NCBI GenBank assembly: GCA_036524155.1
Contig: DATDCV010000292.1
Span: forward strand, 1 to 28,185
Length of the DNA stretch: 28,185 nucleotides
Origin: DATDCV01 sp036524155
GTDB lineage: Bacteria; Verrucomicrobiota; Verrucomicrobiia; Limisphaerales; UBA8199
Direction of reading: 5' to 3'
Shown here piece by piece: positions 14,401-21,823 of the stretch. The position numbers were made by a program, and so were the translations under genes. Within the stretch, counting starts at the first letter, position 1. Each line of letters opens with the position of its first letter. The notes beneath the pieces are model-generated. The model was not told where the DNA came from and ran no database searches. It saw only the letters and a list, made by a program, of their open reading frames with translations.

Positions 14401-17093
14401 CGATTAAAACGTGGCTCGGCCAGGCCCGGGACAGCATCGCGGTCCAGTTGGGGAGCGTGAACGCGGCGGGCTTCGCGCTGAATTCCGCCTATACGCTCAG
14501 CAACAACGTCGCCTTCCTCACCGGCACTGCGCCAGTCAACATCCGCAGCATTTGGGTCAACGGCGCGGAGTATCCGCTGAGATGGACAAGCCTGACGGGC
14601 TTCCGGGTGGCCGTGCCGCTGCAACCCGGCACCAATACCCTCAGCGTCGTTGGCGTCGATGCCCATAACCAGCCGTTCCCCGGCGCCAGCAACACCCTCA
14701 CGGCGGTCTTTTCGGGGACCGTTCCTTCGCCGGCGGGCCAGGTGGTATTCAACGAAATCTGTTACCAGCCACCGTTGCCCGGCGCTCAGTATGTGGAACT
14801 GTTCAACAAATCCACCACGGCGACTTATGACCTCTCGAACTGGCGTTTGCAGGGGCTTGCCTATACGTTCCCGCCCGGGGCGGCGATCGGCCCGCAGTCC
14901 TACCTCGTTCTGGCTGCCAATGCCGCCGCTTTTTCCGCCGCCTACGGCGTGAGCACGCCGCTGTTCGACACGTTCGGTGGCGTGCTGCAGACCGACGGCG
15001 AGACACTGACGCTGATCAAACCGGGCACCAACACCCAAGCCGACCTGGTAGTGGACAAAATCCGGTACGGCAGCGCGGCGCCGTGGCCAGCGGCGGCGAA
15101 CACGCCCGGCACTTCGCTGCAACTGGTGGACCTGGCGCAGGATACCTGGCGGGTCGGCAATTGGGCCGGCGCCACCACCAACATGACCGTCGAGCCGCAG
15201 TGGCTGTATGCGACGCGGAGCGGCAATGCCAACAGCTCAACGCTGACGATTTGGCTGGAATCGGCGGGCGACATCTACCTCGACGACATGAAGCTGGTGA
15301 GCGGCAATGTGGCTGAAGCGGGGCCCAACCTGCTGGCGAACGGCAGTTTCGAAACTGCCTTCCCCGGGCCGTGGAATGTTACGCCCAATGTGGCGAATTC
15401 GGCACTCAACACGACCGTCAAGCACGGCGGCGCGGCCTCCCTCCACCTGGCGTGCGCCGCGGCTGGCAGCGGCCAGTCCAGTTCCCTCTGGCAGACCATT
15501 ACACCTGCACTGGTGCTCAACCAGCCTTACACTTTGAGCTTCTGGTATCTGCAGAGTCCTAACGGCGGCCCGCTGACGGTCCGCGTCGGCTCTGGCATTG
15601 CCTTGAGCATCAATCCCGCGCCGGCCACGGTGACCCGTGCCGTGGCGACTCCCGCGGCGGCGAACAGCGTCGCCGCGACGCTGCCGGCTTTCCCGCCGCT
15701 GTGGATCAACGAAATCCAGGCCGACAACCTGACCGGCATCACCAACCGGGCCGGGCAGCGGGCACCATGGATCGAGGTGTTCAATCCGACGGCGAACCCC
15801 GTTCCGCTTAATGGCGTTTATCTCGCCAACAACTTCACCAACCCGATGCAATGGCCCTTCCCGGCCAACGCGGTGATTAACCCGCGCGAGTTCAAGGTCA
15901 TCTTTGCCGATGGCCAAACCGCGCTTTCGACCGCCACCGAGTTGCACACCAGCTTCCAGCTTTCGAGCGGCGCCGGTGTGTTGGCCCTCACCCGCCAGAC
16001 CACCAACGCTCAGCTCCATGTTCTGGATTACCTCTCCTATACCAACCTGACGCCCAATCACTCGTTTGGATCTTTCCCGGACGCGCAGGTGTTCGAGCGC
16101 CAGGAATTCTACTTTGTGACTCCGGCCGCGACCAACATCGGGTCGCCGGAGCCTATCACCGTGAGAATCAACGAATGGATGGCTTCCAACACCAATACGA
16201 TTCTGGATCCGGTCACCGGAAAATATGCGGATTGGTTCGAGCTGTACAACTACGGCACCAACGCGGCCAATCTCGACGGGTTTTACCTGAGCGACACGAT
16301 CACCAATGCCGACAAGTTCCGGATCCCGCCGGGGTATATCATCCCGCCGCACGGCTTCCTGCTGGTTTGGGCCGATAATAAAGAAACCAACGGCACTCCC
16401 GACCTGCACGTCACCTTCAAGATGGACAAAACCGGTGAGGCGCTGGGCTTGTTCGGCGCCAGCGGCCAGCCGATTGATTATGTCACTTACGGGCCCCAGG
16501 TGGAGAACGTCAGCATGGGCCGGTACCCCGACGGCGGCGCCGCCATCAATTCGATGGTCGTCCCGACTCCGCGCACGAATAACATCTATAACACCGCGCC
16601 GGTGCTGGCCCCCATTGCCGACCGGACGGTTTATCCTGGTCAAACGGTCTCGGTGTTTGCCGAGGCCCACGATTATGATGTCCCGGCGCAGACCCTGACC
16701 TACAGCCTGGGTCCGGGCGCGCCTGCCGGCGCCAGCATCAATCCGTCCACGGGCCAGTTCACCTGGACGACCCCTCCGGGATCCAGCACCAACCAGGTCA
16801 CGATTGTTGTGTCCGACAACGGCGTGCCCAATCTCAGCGCTTCACAGACCTTCATCATCATTGTGAATATTGCCCCGGCGTTGACTGGGGTCGGCCTGAG
16901 CGGCAATCAATTCAGCTTCGGGTTCGCGACGGCTGTCGGCCGCACCTACCAGGTCGAATACAGCGACACGCTGGCGCCGGCAGGCTGGCTGGCTCTGGGC
17001 AGTCCGATCCTGGGCACTGGCGACGTGGTCCCGATCACGGTCGATATCCGGCTCTCGGCCCACCGGTTCTACCGTGTCCGAGTGACACAATAA
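8418..17093 (+). CDS. Giant secreted multidomain protein with PA14, six LTD repeats and a CotH-like region
   Basis: This 2,891-residue protein is predicted to be exported. A signal peptide lies at residues ~99-127 ('RSFRGIVGLVLGLAWAAAL...VCAQ'). In order it shows: a concanavalin-like module (133-310); PA14-like domain (323-490, 'NGNYVFWIASDDNSELYLG'); Ig-like and SbsA-like modules (495-680); a second concanavalin-like module (685-858); LTDs at ~882, ~1044 and ~1174 ('VVINELMYHP'); a CotH-kinase-like region (~1630-2010, 'NVKARWAGSPY', 'FLRTLGVPWLNRRHVVVYVNG', 'GWLYKM'); LTD at ~2109; a carbohydrate-binding-like module (~2301-2395); LTDs at ~2428 and ~2582; a cadherin/He_PIG-like module (~2726); and a C-terminal 'YQVEYSDTL' module typical of Verrucomicrobiota. 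Its role is probably surface binding or matrix modification. The CotH region is divergent, so kinase activity is unproven. The start is uncertain because residues ~35-85 are encoded by a hairpin repeat, and no standard start codon sits just before the signal peptide. Confidence 0.88.
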   Translation: MQESHFSSSVLFFRSPAPGRAGGKSARRQLAWMCRVGAPTSCRLMPLGPQQPPAYRRSGPSRSKPTTSRRSDSSAGKPTISRRSGLAASGGRYEGLGLVRSFRGIVGLVLGLAWAAALVTVPQRVCAQLPTGWTNRDIGLPGVSGSASSTAGNWTVSGGGSDIWGTFDSFHFAYRKSTNNAVILGRINSLDPTDPWTKGGVMFRHDADPSATFAMVGATPENGIIFQWRNSYGGDAASSSVSGIYPPVWLKLVRATTSFSGFYSLDGTAWTPIGPSQIVPMTNQPLAGLAVTAHNDALLATATFSSVVVSNAPGSPPAAPTVFGVYRQLWTGIGGDLFSLTNNVNWPDSPNAAYTKVFTNFETEVDMRDNYGQRLRAFVVPPTNGNYVFWIASDDNSELYLGAGEYADTNVTRVALVPGWTASREWTKYPEQQSAPIYLESGRRYYVEARMAEGSGGDNLAVRWQLPDGTLEEPMTAASVAGTRLVPCDGVALRPGIYQQSTNLTLVEGQSARLSVLVTNRSPVGYQWSLGASVLPGATNPVYAISNVTVALNNGQIYRCVVSNSAGLNTNTPITLAVVPDTTPPTVVRIANIGTTSVQVFYSEPVEAASATSTGNYVFTDGLGVTRAVLAADNSSVTLTTPPLVYGSNYTVVISGVRDRAPVPNTIAANTLASFTALPYSPVAIGNPPNAATVMMAGNGVDVSGSGNDIGGTVDQFGFGFTVRSGDFDVAARLAGLSLADVWAKAGLMARETWEASSRFAAVFATPAINGCFFEARSAAAAGSATTGNFPINYPYTWLRLKRSGNTFTGYAGYDGSNWMQLGSAVISLPAQIYFGLAVSSHNAALAATGQFRDILDVTNAVVGTVSSPHEPPGVSSRKTPIVITEIMYKPAARTDTNNVEFIEIYNSNPWFHDIGGYQLAGDNLAYTFPAGTRIPGGGYLVVAASPQSMLNVYGLANAMGPYTGSLKNPDTLKLLDEQGAVLLSIPYNDEYPWPVAASGTGHSLVLANRTYGEADGRAWDVSDAVGGSPGRMDPYRPSPLRSVVINEFLAHTDPPDWDYIELYNHANQPVDISGCILTDNAATNKFVIPPGTIIPARGFAWFTEPNLHFALSAAGETIYFRSADQTRFLDAVHFGGQENGVATGRWPDGANDWYRLSAKTPGTNNASIRLSQVVINELMYHPISGDDDDQYVELFNRGATPVNLAGWVLGDGIDFTFPSNTVIAADNYLVVARNATRLRTNYANLNPNNCLGDFTGRLAHNGERVTLRMPDTILDTNSLGVVTTNLIHITVNDVTYGNGGRWGEWSDGGGSSLEVINPNNNNRLAANWGDSDETQKAAWATVEASGVLDNGNNYGFASTIDYAQLGLLDPGECLVDDVEVLPDGWGANVVANPGFEGGLGDWSLQGCFARSFLDSPGYGGSLRALHVRGSSRLFTGANSCQMALTSNPLGDGSAATIRFKARWLRGWPEVLLRLNGNWLEASSRLPVPANLGTPGARNSRFFGNAGPAIYEVTHSPTVPAALQPVVVTAKAQAAGGLRNMQVYYRVDPAIAYTPVQMKDDGSGGDAIANDGVYSAIIPGQFDGSIVAFYVGATDAGLGVARFPALRNDGAPDPECVVRFGDEEPGGSFAVYHLWITATNVARWSELSDLSNEEHDCTMVCGSRVIYNVKARWAGSPYHQGFDTPDGALCHYKWTFPTDDKFLGATSFNKLHQPGNGAGDDGSIQREQLANTFLRTLGVPWLNRRHVVVYVNGNRRGTLMEDAQTPDNDVVEQYFPNDQDGWLYKMQPWFEFGPFPEGISIPFDNKSWCNLMPYTTTGGEKKTARYRYMFLVRRTPASANDYTNVFSLVDAASSFGTPNYVANMERLADMENWMRVFAANHAAGNWDAFGAQNSQNLYGYMGTQGTRYSLLMFDFNIVIGNSGSWGPGQNLFVVNDQDANTKNIYNEPTFRRMYWRALQELVNGPLNPTVSEPLLDAKYSAFVMNGLNVENPNAAIKTWLGQARDSIAVQLGSVNAAGFALNSAYTLSNNVAFLTGTAPVNIRSIWVNGAEYPLRWTSLTGFRVAVPLQPGTNTLSVVGVDAHNQPFPGASNTLTAVFSGTVPSPAGQVVFNEICYQPPLPGAQYVELFNKSTTATYDLSNWRLQGLAYTFPPGAAIGPQSYLVLAANAAAFSAAYGVSTPLFDTFGGVLQTDGETLTLIKPGTNTQADLVVDKIRYGSAAPWPAAANTPGTSLQLVDLAQDTWRVGNWAGATTNMTVEPQWLYATRSGNANSSTLTIWLESAGDIYLDDMKLVSGNVAEAGPNLLANGSFETAFPGPWNVTPNVANSALNTTVKHGGAASLHLACAAAGSGQSSSLWQTITPALVLNQPYTLSFWYLQSPNGGPLTVRVGSGIALSINPAPATVTRAVATPAAANSVAATLPAFPPLWINEIQADNLTGITNRAGQRAPWIEVFNPTANPVPLNGVYLANNFTNPMQWPFPANAVINPREFKVIFADGQTALSTATELHTSFQLSSGAGVLALTRQTTNAQLHVLDYLSYTNLTPNHSFGSFPDAQVFERQEFYFVTPAATNIGSPEPITVRINEWMASNTNTILDPVTGKYADWFELYNYGTNAANLDGFYLSDTITNADKFRIPPGYIIPPHGFLLVWADNKETNGTPDLHVTFKMDKTGEALGLFGASGQPIDYVTYGPQVENVSMGRYPDGGAAINSMVVPTPRTNNIYNTAPVLAPIADRTVYPGQTVSVFAEAHDYDVPAQTLTYSLGPGAPAGASINPSTGQFTWTTPPGSSTNQVTIVVSDNGVPNLSASQTFIIIVNIAPALTGVGLSGNQFSFGFATAVGRTYQVEYSDTLAPAGWLALGSPILGTGDVVPITVDIRLSAHRFYRVRVTQ
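8519..8672. repeat. GCCGACT...AGTCGGC hairpin cluster with inverted ends, within the N-terminal coding region
   Basis: Three short hairpins occur at 8531-8547 (GCCGAC/GTCGGC), 8609-8625 (GCCGACTACAAGTCGGC) and 8648-8664 (GCCGACTATAAGTCGGC). The cluster begins CCGGGTCGGAGCGCCGAC and ends GTCGGCGCTCCGGG, giving inverted termini. The same unit appears at 23436-23518. Translated in the giant gene's frame it gives a basic, Ser/Arg-rich stretch ahead of the signal peptide, unlike a native secreted-protein N-terminus. Confidence 0.75.
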
Positions 17094-17139
17094 CGCCGCG
17101 CAAAAACTGGGCGTGAATTGCCGCCAGCGCCAGCGGAGG

Positions 17140-17182
17140 CACTTTGTCTCCGCGTTCCGCGAGATGAAGCAAAGACAAAGTG
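17140..17182. repeat. CACTTTGTCT / AGACAAAGTG inverted pair
   Basis: Exact 10-bp arms (17140-17149 and 17173-17182) enclose 23 nt, 46 bp after the giant gene's stop. It could act as a weak terminator-like hairpin but lacks a T-run. The arm sequence belongs to the dispersed CACTTTGTC family. The rest of the 174-bp spacer shows no gene. Confidence 0.6.
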
Positions 17183-17267
17183 AGGGACGGAGTGGCTGGT
17201 GATTTTGCCTGGCCGGCCGCGCCTCGGCAGTTGACCGGGGCGGCGCGAGCGGGTATTTCTCGCAGCG

Positions 17268-18854
17268 GTGGCAAGGCCTTTCACATGCGTGGCGGCTCGT
17301 GCTTCCGCCGCGGTTTTGGCGCTGGCGCTCTCGGGGTTGGGTTGCTCCGGGCGGGGCGAGGGCGAACGGCCGACGGCGGCGAATGGGAAAACGCAACCGC
17401 CGCCCACCAACGCCTCTCCGCAGCGTGTCCGCCCCCCTGCGGTCGCCGGGCTGTTTTATCCGGGTGAACCCAGGCAACTGTCAAAGGTGCTGGAGGGTCT
17501 GCTGGAGCATGCGCCGTCGCACTACATCCCCCGGCTTCGGGCGCTCATCTGCCCGCACGCCGGGTATCCCTACTCGGGAGCGACCGCCGCCGCCGCGTAC
17601 GCGACGCTCGCGGGGCGGGACGTTCAAACCGCCATCATTCTTGCCCCCAGCCATTATGCGGCGTTCAGCGGGGCTTGCGTGTCGAGCACCGATGCGTACA
17701 GCACGCCGCTGGGCCTGGCGCTGATTTCCGACAAAGCGAAAACGCTCGGCTCCACCCGGCCGTTCGTGACCGACCCGAAATGCTATGTGGAGCGGCCGGC
17801 CTGGTGGCGCCAGGCACCCGGACCGGCGCCCGAGCCGGGACGCGACACGCCGGAGACCTGGGAGCATTCGGCCGAGGTGCAAGTGCCGTTCCTGCAGAAA
17901 GTCGCCAAAGGGTGCCGGATTCTGCCGGTCATCTTTGGCGAAACCGACCCGGAAGCAGTCGCCCAGGCGCTGGCTCCCATCATCGATGAGAAAACAATCG
18001 TTGTCGCCAGCTCCGATTTGAGCCATTATCATTCATACGCTGCCGCGAGAGAATTGGACAGCCGTTGCCTCAGCGCAATCCTCGCTCTAGACATGGCGAA
18101 AATGAAAGACCAGGAAGCTTGCGGAAAATCGCCGATCCTGGCGTTGCTGCATCTGGCCAGGTTGAAAGGGTGGAAGGCCCAGTTGCTGGACGCGCGCAAC
18201 AGCGGCGATGCCACCGGTGAAAAAGAGCGCGTGGTGGGCTACGCCGGCGTCGCCTTTTATTCGCCCGGAAAGGACGAGTTCGCCGCTTCCGACCGCCAGT
18301 TCATGCTGGAGCTGGCCCGCAAGACCGTTGCGAGCGCCGTCACCACCAATCTGGAGCCCGAGGTAAAGAATCCCCCGGAAAAGACCACCCGGAAAGGCGC
18401 CTGCTTTGTGACGTTGACCAAGGCGGGGACCTTGCGCGGGTGCATCGGGAATCTCATCGCGCAGGGCCCGCTTTACCAGGCCATTATCGACAACGCGCGG
18501 GGCGCGGCGCTGCGCGACCCGAGGTTCCCGCCGGTGTCGCCCGGCGAGGTCAACGAGGTCAAAATTGAGGTCAGCGTTCTGAGCGAACCGCAGCCGCTGC
18601 CGTTCAAATCTCCCGACGATCTGCTCGGCAAGCTAAAGCCCTTTGAAGACGGTGTGCTGCTGCGCATCGGCGGCCGGACAGCCACCTTCCTCCCGCAAGT
18701 TTGGGCGCAACTCCCCGATAAAGTGGATTTTCTCGACCATCTCGCCCAAAAAGCCGGGTGCGAGCGCGGCGCGTGGCGCGGCAAGGAAACTTCCGTTTCG
18801 ATCTACCACGTCGAATGCTTCGAGGAAGACGCAGAAGCGGCGGCGAAGAATTGA
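17268..18854 (+). CDS. amrB: AmmeMemoRadiSam protein B-protein A fusion (MEMO1-AMMECR1)
   Basis: Two families are joined in 528 residues. The MEMO-like domain (~55-332) keeps likely metal ligands equivalent to those of human MEMO1: 'CPHAGY' (H97), 'APSHY' (H129), 'SSDLSHY' (H253) and 'EACGKSPI' (C285). The AMMECR1-like domain (~342-518) carries the signature 'LRGCIGNL' (389-396). Residues 1-26 ('ARASAAVLALALSGLGC') look like a signal peptide with a poor lipobox, unexpected for a family usually treated as cytoplasmic. Start GTG 17268; a second GTG at 17289 also fits. A Pro-rich insert (~179-196) precedes 'EHSAEVQVPF'. The next gene's TTG start overlaps this stop, and AmrS lies downstream, the classic partner. 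The biochemical role of the system is not established; metal binding is inferred from motifs. Confidence 0.92.
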   Translation: MARPFTCVAARASAAVLALALSGLGCSGRGEGERPTAANGKTQPPPTNASPQRVRPPAVAGLFYPGEPRQLSKVLEGLLEHAPSHYIPRLRALICPHAGYPYSGATAAAAYATLAGRDVQTAIILAPSHYAAFSGACVSSTDAYSTPLGLALISDKAKTLGSTRPFVTDPKCYVERPAWWRQAPGPAPEPGRDTPETWEHSAEVQVPFLQKVAKGCRILPVIFGETDPEAVAQALAPIIDEKTIVVASSDLSHYHSYAAARELDSRCLSAILALDMAKMKDQEACGKSPILALLHLARLKGWKAQLLDARNSGDATGEKERVVGYAGVAFYSPGKDEFAASDRQFMLELARKTVASAVTTNLEPEVKNPPEKTTRKGACFVTLTKAGTLRGCIGNLIAQGPLYQAIIDNARGAALRDPRFPPVSPGEVNEVKIEVSVLSEPQPLPFKSPDDLLGKLKPFEDGVLLRIGGRTATFLPQVWAQLPDKVDFLDHLAQKAGCERGAWRGKETSVSIYHVECFEEDAEAAAKN

Positions 18855-21271
18855 GCAGTGAAGGCGAATGGACGTCAGCTCCACGGCTGGCGCTGGCGGC
18901 GCTGGGTTTCTCCTGCATCATCACGCAACTGGCGTTAATCCGCGAGTTGCTGGCCGCGTTTTCCGGGAACGAGATGCTGCTGGGGATAATTCTCGGTTTC
19001 TGGCTGCTGCTGATGGGGGTGGGCTCGTGGTCCGGACGCGGTTGCGGGAAGCTCGCCGACCCGTTGCCGGCGCTGGCGGCGCTCCAGCTCTGGCTGGCCG
19101 TCGTTCCCTTCGCGCAGGTCTTTCTCCTCCGCGCGTTGCGCAATGTCGTGTTCAGCCGCGGCGCGGACGTTGGGCTCGCGGAAACGATGTGGGGCTGCGG
19201 CCTGCTGCTCCTGCCGTATTGCGTGCCGGCCGGATTCGCGCTGGCGCTCGGGTGCGTCCTGCTGGCGCGCAGCCGTGGGCCGGCGGGCATCGGCGCCGGC
19301 TACGTTCTCGACAGCCTCGGCACCATCCTGGGCGGCCTGCTGTTCAGCCTTGTTTTCGTTCATTTCTTCGACCATTTCCGCGCGCTGATCTTCCCGGCGG
19401 CGGTGAACTGTCTCGCGGCGGCGGTCCTGGTTCAGCCTTTGCCTGCCAACGAACGGCGCGCGGACTTCAGTCCGCAGCAATCCCCGACCGCGGGCCGGGC
19501 CGGAATTGTCAAAGCGCTCCGCCAATGGGGCTGGCTGCGGACTGAAGTCCGCGCGCCGGCCCAAACCCGCTCCGGAGGTTGTGCGCCTCATGCCGCCCCG
19601 TTGCCGGGCCCGGCTGCTCCCGACCGCGGCGCCTGCAATCGATGGCTTTCCGCCTTGGCAGTCGCGCTCGGCGTCGGCGTGGTGGCAAGCCTGAGCGCCG
19701 TTGACCTGGACGAAATCTCGACGCGCCTTCAATTTCCCGGCCAGCGCATCCTTGCCCGCGCCAATTCGCCCTATGGCCGGTTGCTGGTGACCGGGTCCGG
19801 CCGCCAAATCAACTTCATCGAAAACGGCATCGCGTTCACTTCGACGCGGGACGAGCAACGCGTCGAGGAAACCGTGCATTACGCGATGGCCCAGCGCTCC
19901 GAAGCCGGCCGGGTGCTGCTGGTGTCGGGCGGCATTTCGGGCACCGGCCTCGAGATCCTCCGGGCCGGCGCGAAACACGTCGACTATGTCGAGCTGGACC
20001 CGCTGGTGCTGGAGCTGGGCCGCGCCTACGTTCCCCAAAACCTGGCCGACGAGCGCCTCCGGATCATCAACACCGACCCCCGCCTCCACCTCAAGCGGAC
20101 CCGCGCCCCCTACGACGTCATCATCATTGACCTGCCCGCTCCCTCGACCGCCCAGCTCAACCGGTTTTATACCGTTGAATTCCTCCGCGAAGCCAAACGG
20201 GCGCTCGCCCCAAACGGCGTGCTCTCGTTCGCGCTCGGCCAGTATGAAAATTATATCAGCCCTGAGCTGGGCCGGCTGTTGTCGTGCGCCCGCGGAACGC
20301 TCCAGGGGGTCTTTACTAACACTCTTCTTATCCCCGGCGGCCGCGTCTTCTTCCTCGGTTCGGACGGGCCGCTGTATTCTGATATCGCCGCGCGGATCGA
20401 AGCGCGCGGGCTGAGGAACCAGTGGGTCAAGCGCGCGTACTTGGAGGCGATGCTGGCGCCCGACCGCCTCGAGCAAGTCGCACAGGGCAGCGCCCGTGCG
20501 GCGCCGGTCAACAAGGACTTCAGCCCGGTGCTCTATTATCTGCACCTGCGGCATTGGCTCGCTCAGTTCAGCTTCATCGGCGGTTTGGTGCCCGGCGCGG
20601 TCCTGATCGCCTTGGCGGTTTATCTCGTGCGGTTGCGTGGCAGCGCGCTGGTGCTGTTCGCCTCAGGTTTTGCCGGCTCCGCCCTCGAACTGGTGTTGTT
20701 GCTCGCGTTCCAGGTTCTTTGCGGCTCGGTGTATCACCAGGTGGCGATCATCGTGACGGCATTCATGGCGGGACTCGCGCTTGGCGCCTGGCTCGGCGCG
20801 CGGACTTCAGTCCGCAGCAACATTCGCCAGCCGGGGCCGTTCGCATTCCTAACGCAACGGTCAGTCGGTAATTGCTGCGGACTGAAGGCCGCGCGCCGGA
20901 ATCCTCTCTGCTGGCTCGCGCTCGCGCTGGCCGTCTACTCGCTGGCGTTGCCTTGGCTGCTGGCTGCCGTGAAGAACCTCGGCAGCAGCCCGGCGGCGAT
21001 ACTGGCCGTCAAAACCGCAATCTGCCTGCTGACGGCCGCTCTGGGCATGGGCCTGGGCGCCCAGTTCTCGCTGGCGACGCGGCGTGAGCCTGGCGCCGCC
21101 GACCTGGTGGTCTCACGCTTTTATACGGCCGACTTTCTCGGCGCGTTTGTCGGCGCGGTTCTGGCCGGCACGCTATTGATCCCGGTGATTGGGGTGACCT
21201 GGGTTTGCGTGTTGACTGGAGCGTTGAATGTTGGGGCGGCGTGGGGGGGCGTTGAGACGCGAAAGCGTTAA
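18851..21271 (+). CDS. Polytopic membrane protein with spermidine-synthase-like domain
   Basis: Layout over 806 residues: about six or seven N-terminal membrane helices (~11-230), a soluble methyltransferase-fold domain (~290-560), and about six C-terminal helices. The soluble domain has a SAM-type glycine loop 'VSGGISGTG' (358-366), the acidic 'YVELDP' (379-384) and 'YDVIIIDLPAPSTAQLNRFYT'. In true aminopropyltransferases this last motif carries an Asp where Ala430 sits, so ordinary spermidine synthesis is doubtful. I place the start at TTG 18851, which overlaps the previous stop (TTGA); longer versions run into the AMMECR1 domain. Two ~105-bp inverted-repeat elements are inserted in frame (residues ~202-236 and ~648-683), both in loops next to membrane helices. 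The C-terminal 'VETRKR' and stop lie at the edge of a GCGTTGAA-type array. It probably works with the flanking Amr proteins. Confidence 0.85.
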   Translation: MSSEGEWTSAPRLALAALGFSCIITQLALIRELLAAFSGNEMLLGIILGFWLLLMGVGSWSGRGCGKLADPLPALAALQLWLAVVPFAQVFLLRALRNVVFSRGADVGLAETMWGCGLLLLPYCVPAGFALALGCVLLARSRGPAGIGAGYVLDSLGTILGGLLFSLVFVHFFDHFRALIFPAAVNCLAAAVLVQPLPANERRADFSPQQSPTAGRAGIVKALRQWGWLRTEVRAPAQTRSGGCAPHAAPLPGPAAPDRGACNRWLSALAVALGVGVVASLSAVDLDEISTRLQFPGQRILARANSPYGRLLVTGSGRQINFIENGIAFTSTRDEQRVEETVHYAMAQRSEAGRVLLVSGGISGTGLEILRAGAKHVDYVELDPLVLELGRAYVPQNLADERLRIINTDPRLHLKRTRAPYDVIIIDLPAPSTAQLNRFYTVEFLREAKRALAPNGVLSFALGQYENYISPELGRLLSCARGTLQGVFTNTLLIPGGRVFFLGSDGPLYSDIAARIEARGLRNQWVKRAYLEAMLAPDRLEQVAQGSARAAPVNKDFSPVLYYLHLRHWLAQFSFIGGLVPGAVLIALAVYLVRLRGSALVLFASGFAGSALELVLLLAFQVLCGSVYHQVAIIVTAFMAGLALGAWLGARTSVRSNIRQPGPFAFLTQRSVGNCCGLKAARRNPLCWLALALAVYSLALPWLLAAVKNLGSSPAAILAVKTAICLLTAALGMGLGAQFSLATRREPGAADLVVSRFYTADFLGAFVGAVLAGTLLIPVIGVTWVCVLTGALNVGAAWGGVETRKR
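19454..19558. repeat. REPIN-like inverted doublet, copy 1, inside the membrane-protein gene
   Basis: Perfect 25-bp arms at 19454-19478 and 19534-19558 (core GCGCGGACTTCAGTCCGCAG) enclose 55 bp. Each arm is itself a small hairpin (GCGGACT/AGTCCGC), the structure expected of a REP doublet. It adds about 35 residues to the protein without breaking the frame. Confidence 0.85.
20794..20898. repeat. REPIN-like inverted doublet, copy 2, inside the same gene
   Basis: 27-bp arms at 20794-20820 and 20872-20898 with one mismatch enclose 51 bp. The arms match copy 1, but the interior is different. It is translated in another frame than copy 1 ('ARTSVRSN...CCGLKAARR') and again preserves the reading frame. 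Confidence 0.85.
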
Positions 21272-21357
21272 AGCGTTGAAGCGTTAAAGCGTGAAACGTG
21301 AAGCGTGATGCGTGGTGTGTGAAGCGTTACACCGTTGAAGCGTTGAGGCGTGAGGGC
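21250..21357 (+). repeat. GCGTTGAA/GCGTGAAGC tandem array after the membrane-protein gene
   Basis: Degenerate 7-9-nt units (GCGTTAAA, GCGTTGAA, GCGTGAAAC, GCGTGATG) start within the last codons of the preceding gene and supply its stop codon. They continue almost to the next start. No other feature is seen in this spacer. Confidence 0.7.
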
Positions 21358-21377
21358 GTAGGATACGCATCAGCAAA

Positions 21378-21668
21378 GTGAACTACGTGTTTATCAAGGT
21401 TGTGAGGTGGACCGGCTGGCCCCTGGTGCCGCTCGTGCTCTGTTTCCTGGTGACAGGCTACATCATGGACGGACGATACGGGTTTGGCCGGTTGCTGGAC
21501 GAAAAATCCGCCCTGACTTTTCACCGCATGATGCACCTGCCGCTGATCGTTCTCGTGCTGGCGCATAGCCTGGCCGCGGCGTATCTTGCGATGCAGCGAT
21601 GGGGCTGGATCGGGCGGCGCGAGCGGGAGCGCGGGAGCGCGGGAGAACGCGAGACGGTAGGGCGCTAA
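21378..21668 (+). CDS. Small two-helix membrane protein with conserved-looking histidines
   Basis: The 96-residue protein has two predicted membrane helices (~13-30 and ~54-72). Histidines at 49, 53 and 63 in 'FHRMMHLPLIVLVLAH' recall the heme- or quinone-binding helices of small cytochrome b / DUF4405-type proteins, so a redox role is possible. The start is GTG 21378; no strong ribosome binding site is present. The last ~18 residues ('RRERERGSAGERETVGR') are low-complexity and probably repeat-derived. It sits between the spermidine-synthase-like protein and the radical SAM enzyme in the same direction, with repeat arrays on both sides. That position suggests it serves the same system, perhaps as an electron carrier. 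I do not recognise a named family with certainty. Confidence 0.6.
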   Translation: MNYVFIKVVRWTGWPLVPLVLCFLVTGYIMDGRYGFGRLLDEKSALTFHRMMHLPLIVLVLAHSLAAAYLAMQRWGWIGRRERERGSAGERETVGR

Positions 21669-21671
21669 AAC

Positions 21672-21730
21672 ATTGAAGCGTGAAGCGTTGAACCGTTAAA
21701 ACGTTAGATCGTGAGACGTGAAGCGCGATG
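21672..21730 (+). repeat. GCGTTGAA-type array after the small membrane protein
   Basis: Units such as TTGAAGCGTGAAGCGTTGAA and GTTAAAACGTTAGATCGTGA begin within a few bases of the stop codon. This is the third gene in the window with this array at its 3' end. Confidence 0.65.
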
Positions 21731-21823
21731 AAGAACAACGTAATCAGGTGAAAGGCATCACATGCGACCCGAGTCGATGACCCAATACTTGTATCGGAAC
21801 GTGGTCCGGCCCACGCGCTCCCC

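Noticed and set aside
9432..15122. Very long - strand reading frame (1,896 codons) opposite the giant gene
   Set aside because: Its translation is low-complexity and rich in Arg, His, Val, Gly and Ala, as expected from the complement of a high-GC + strand gene. It has no recognisable domain, whereas the + strand frame shows many clear domains.
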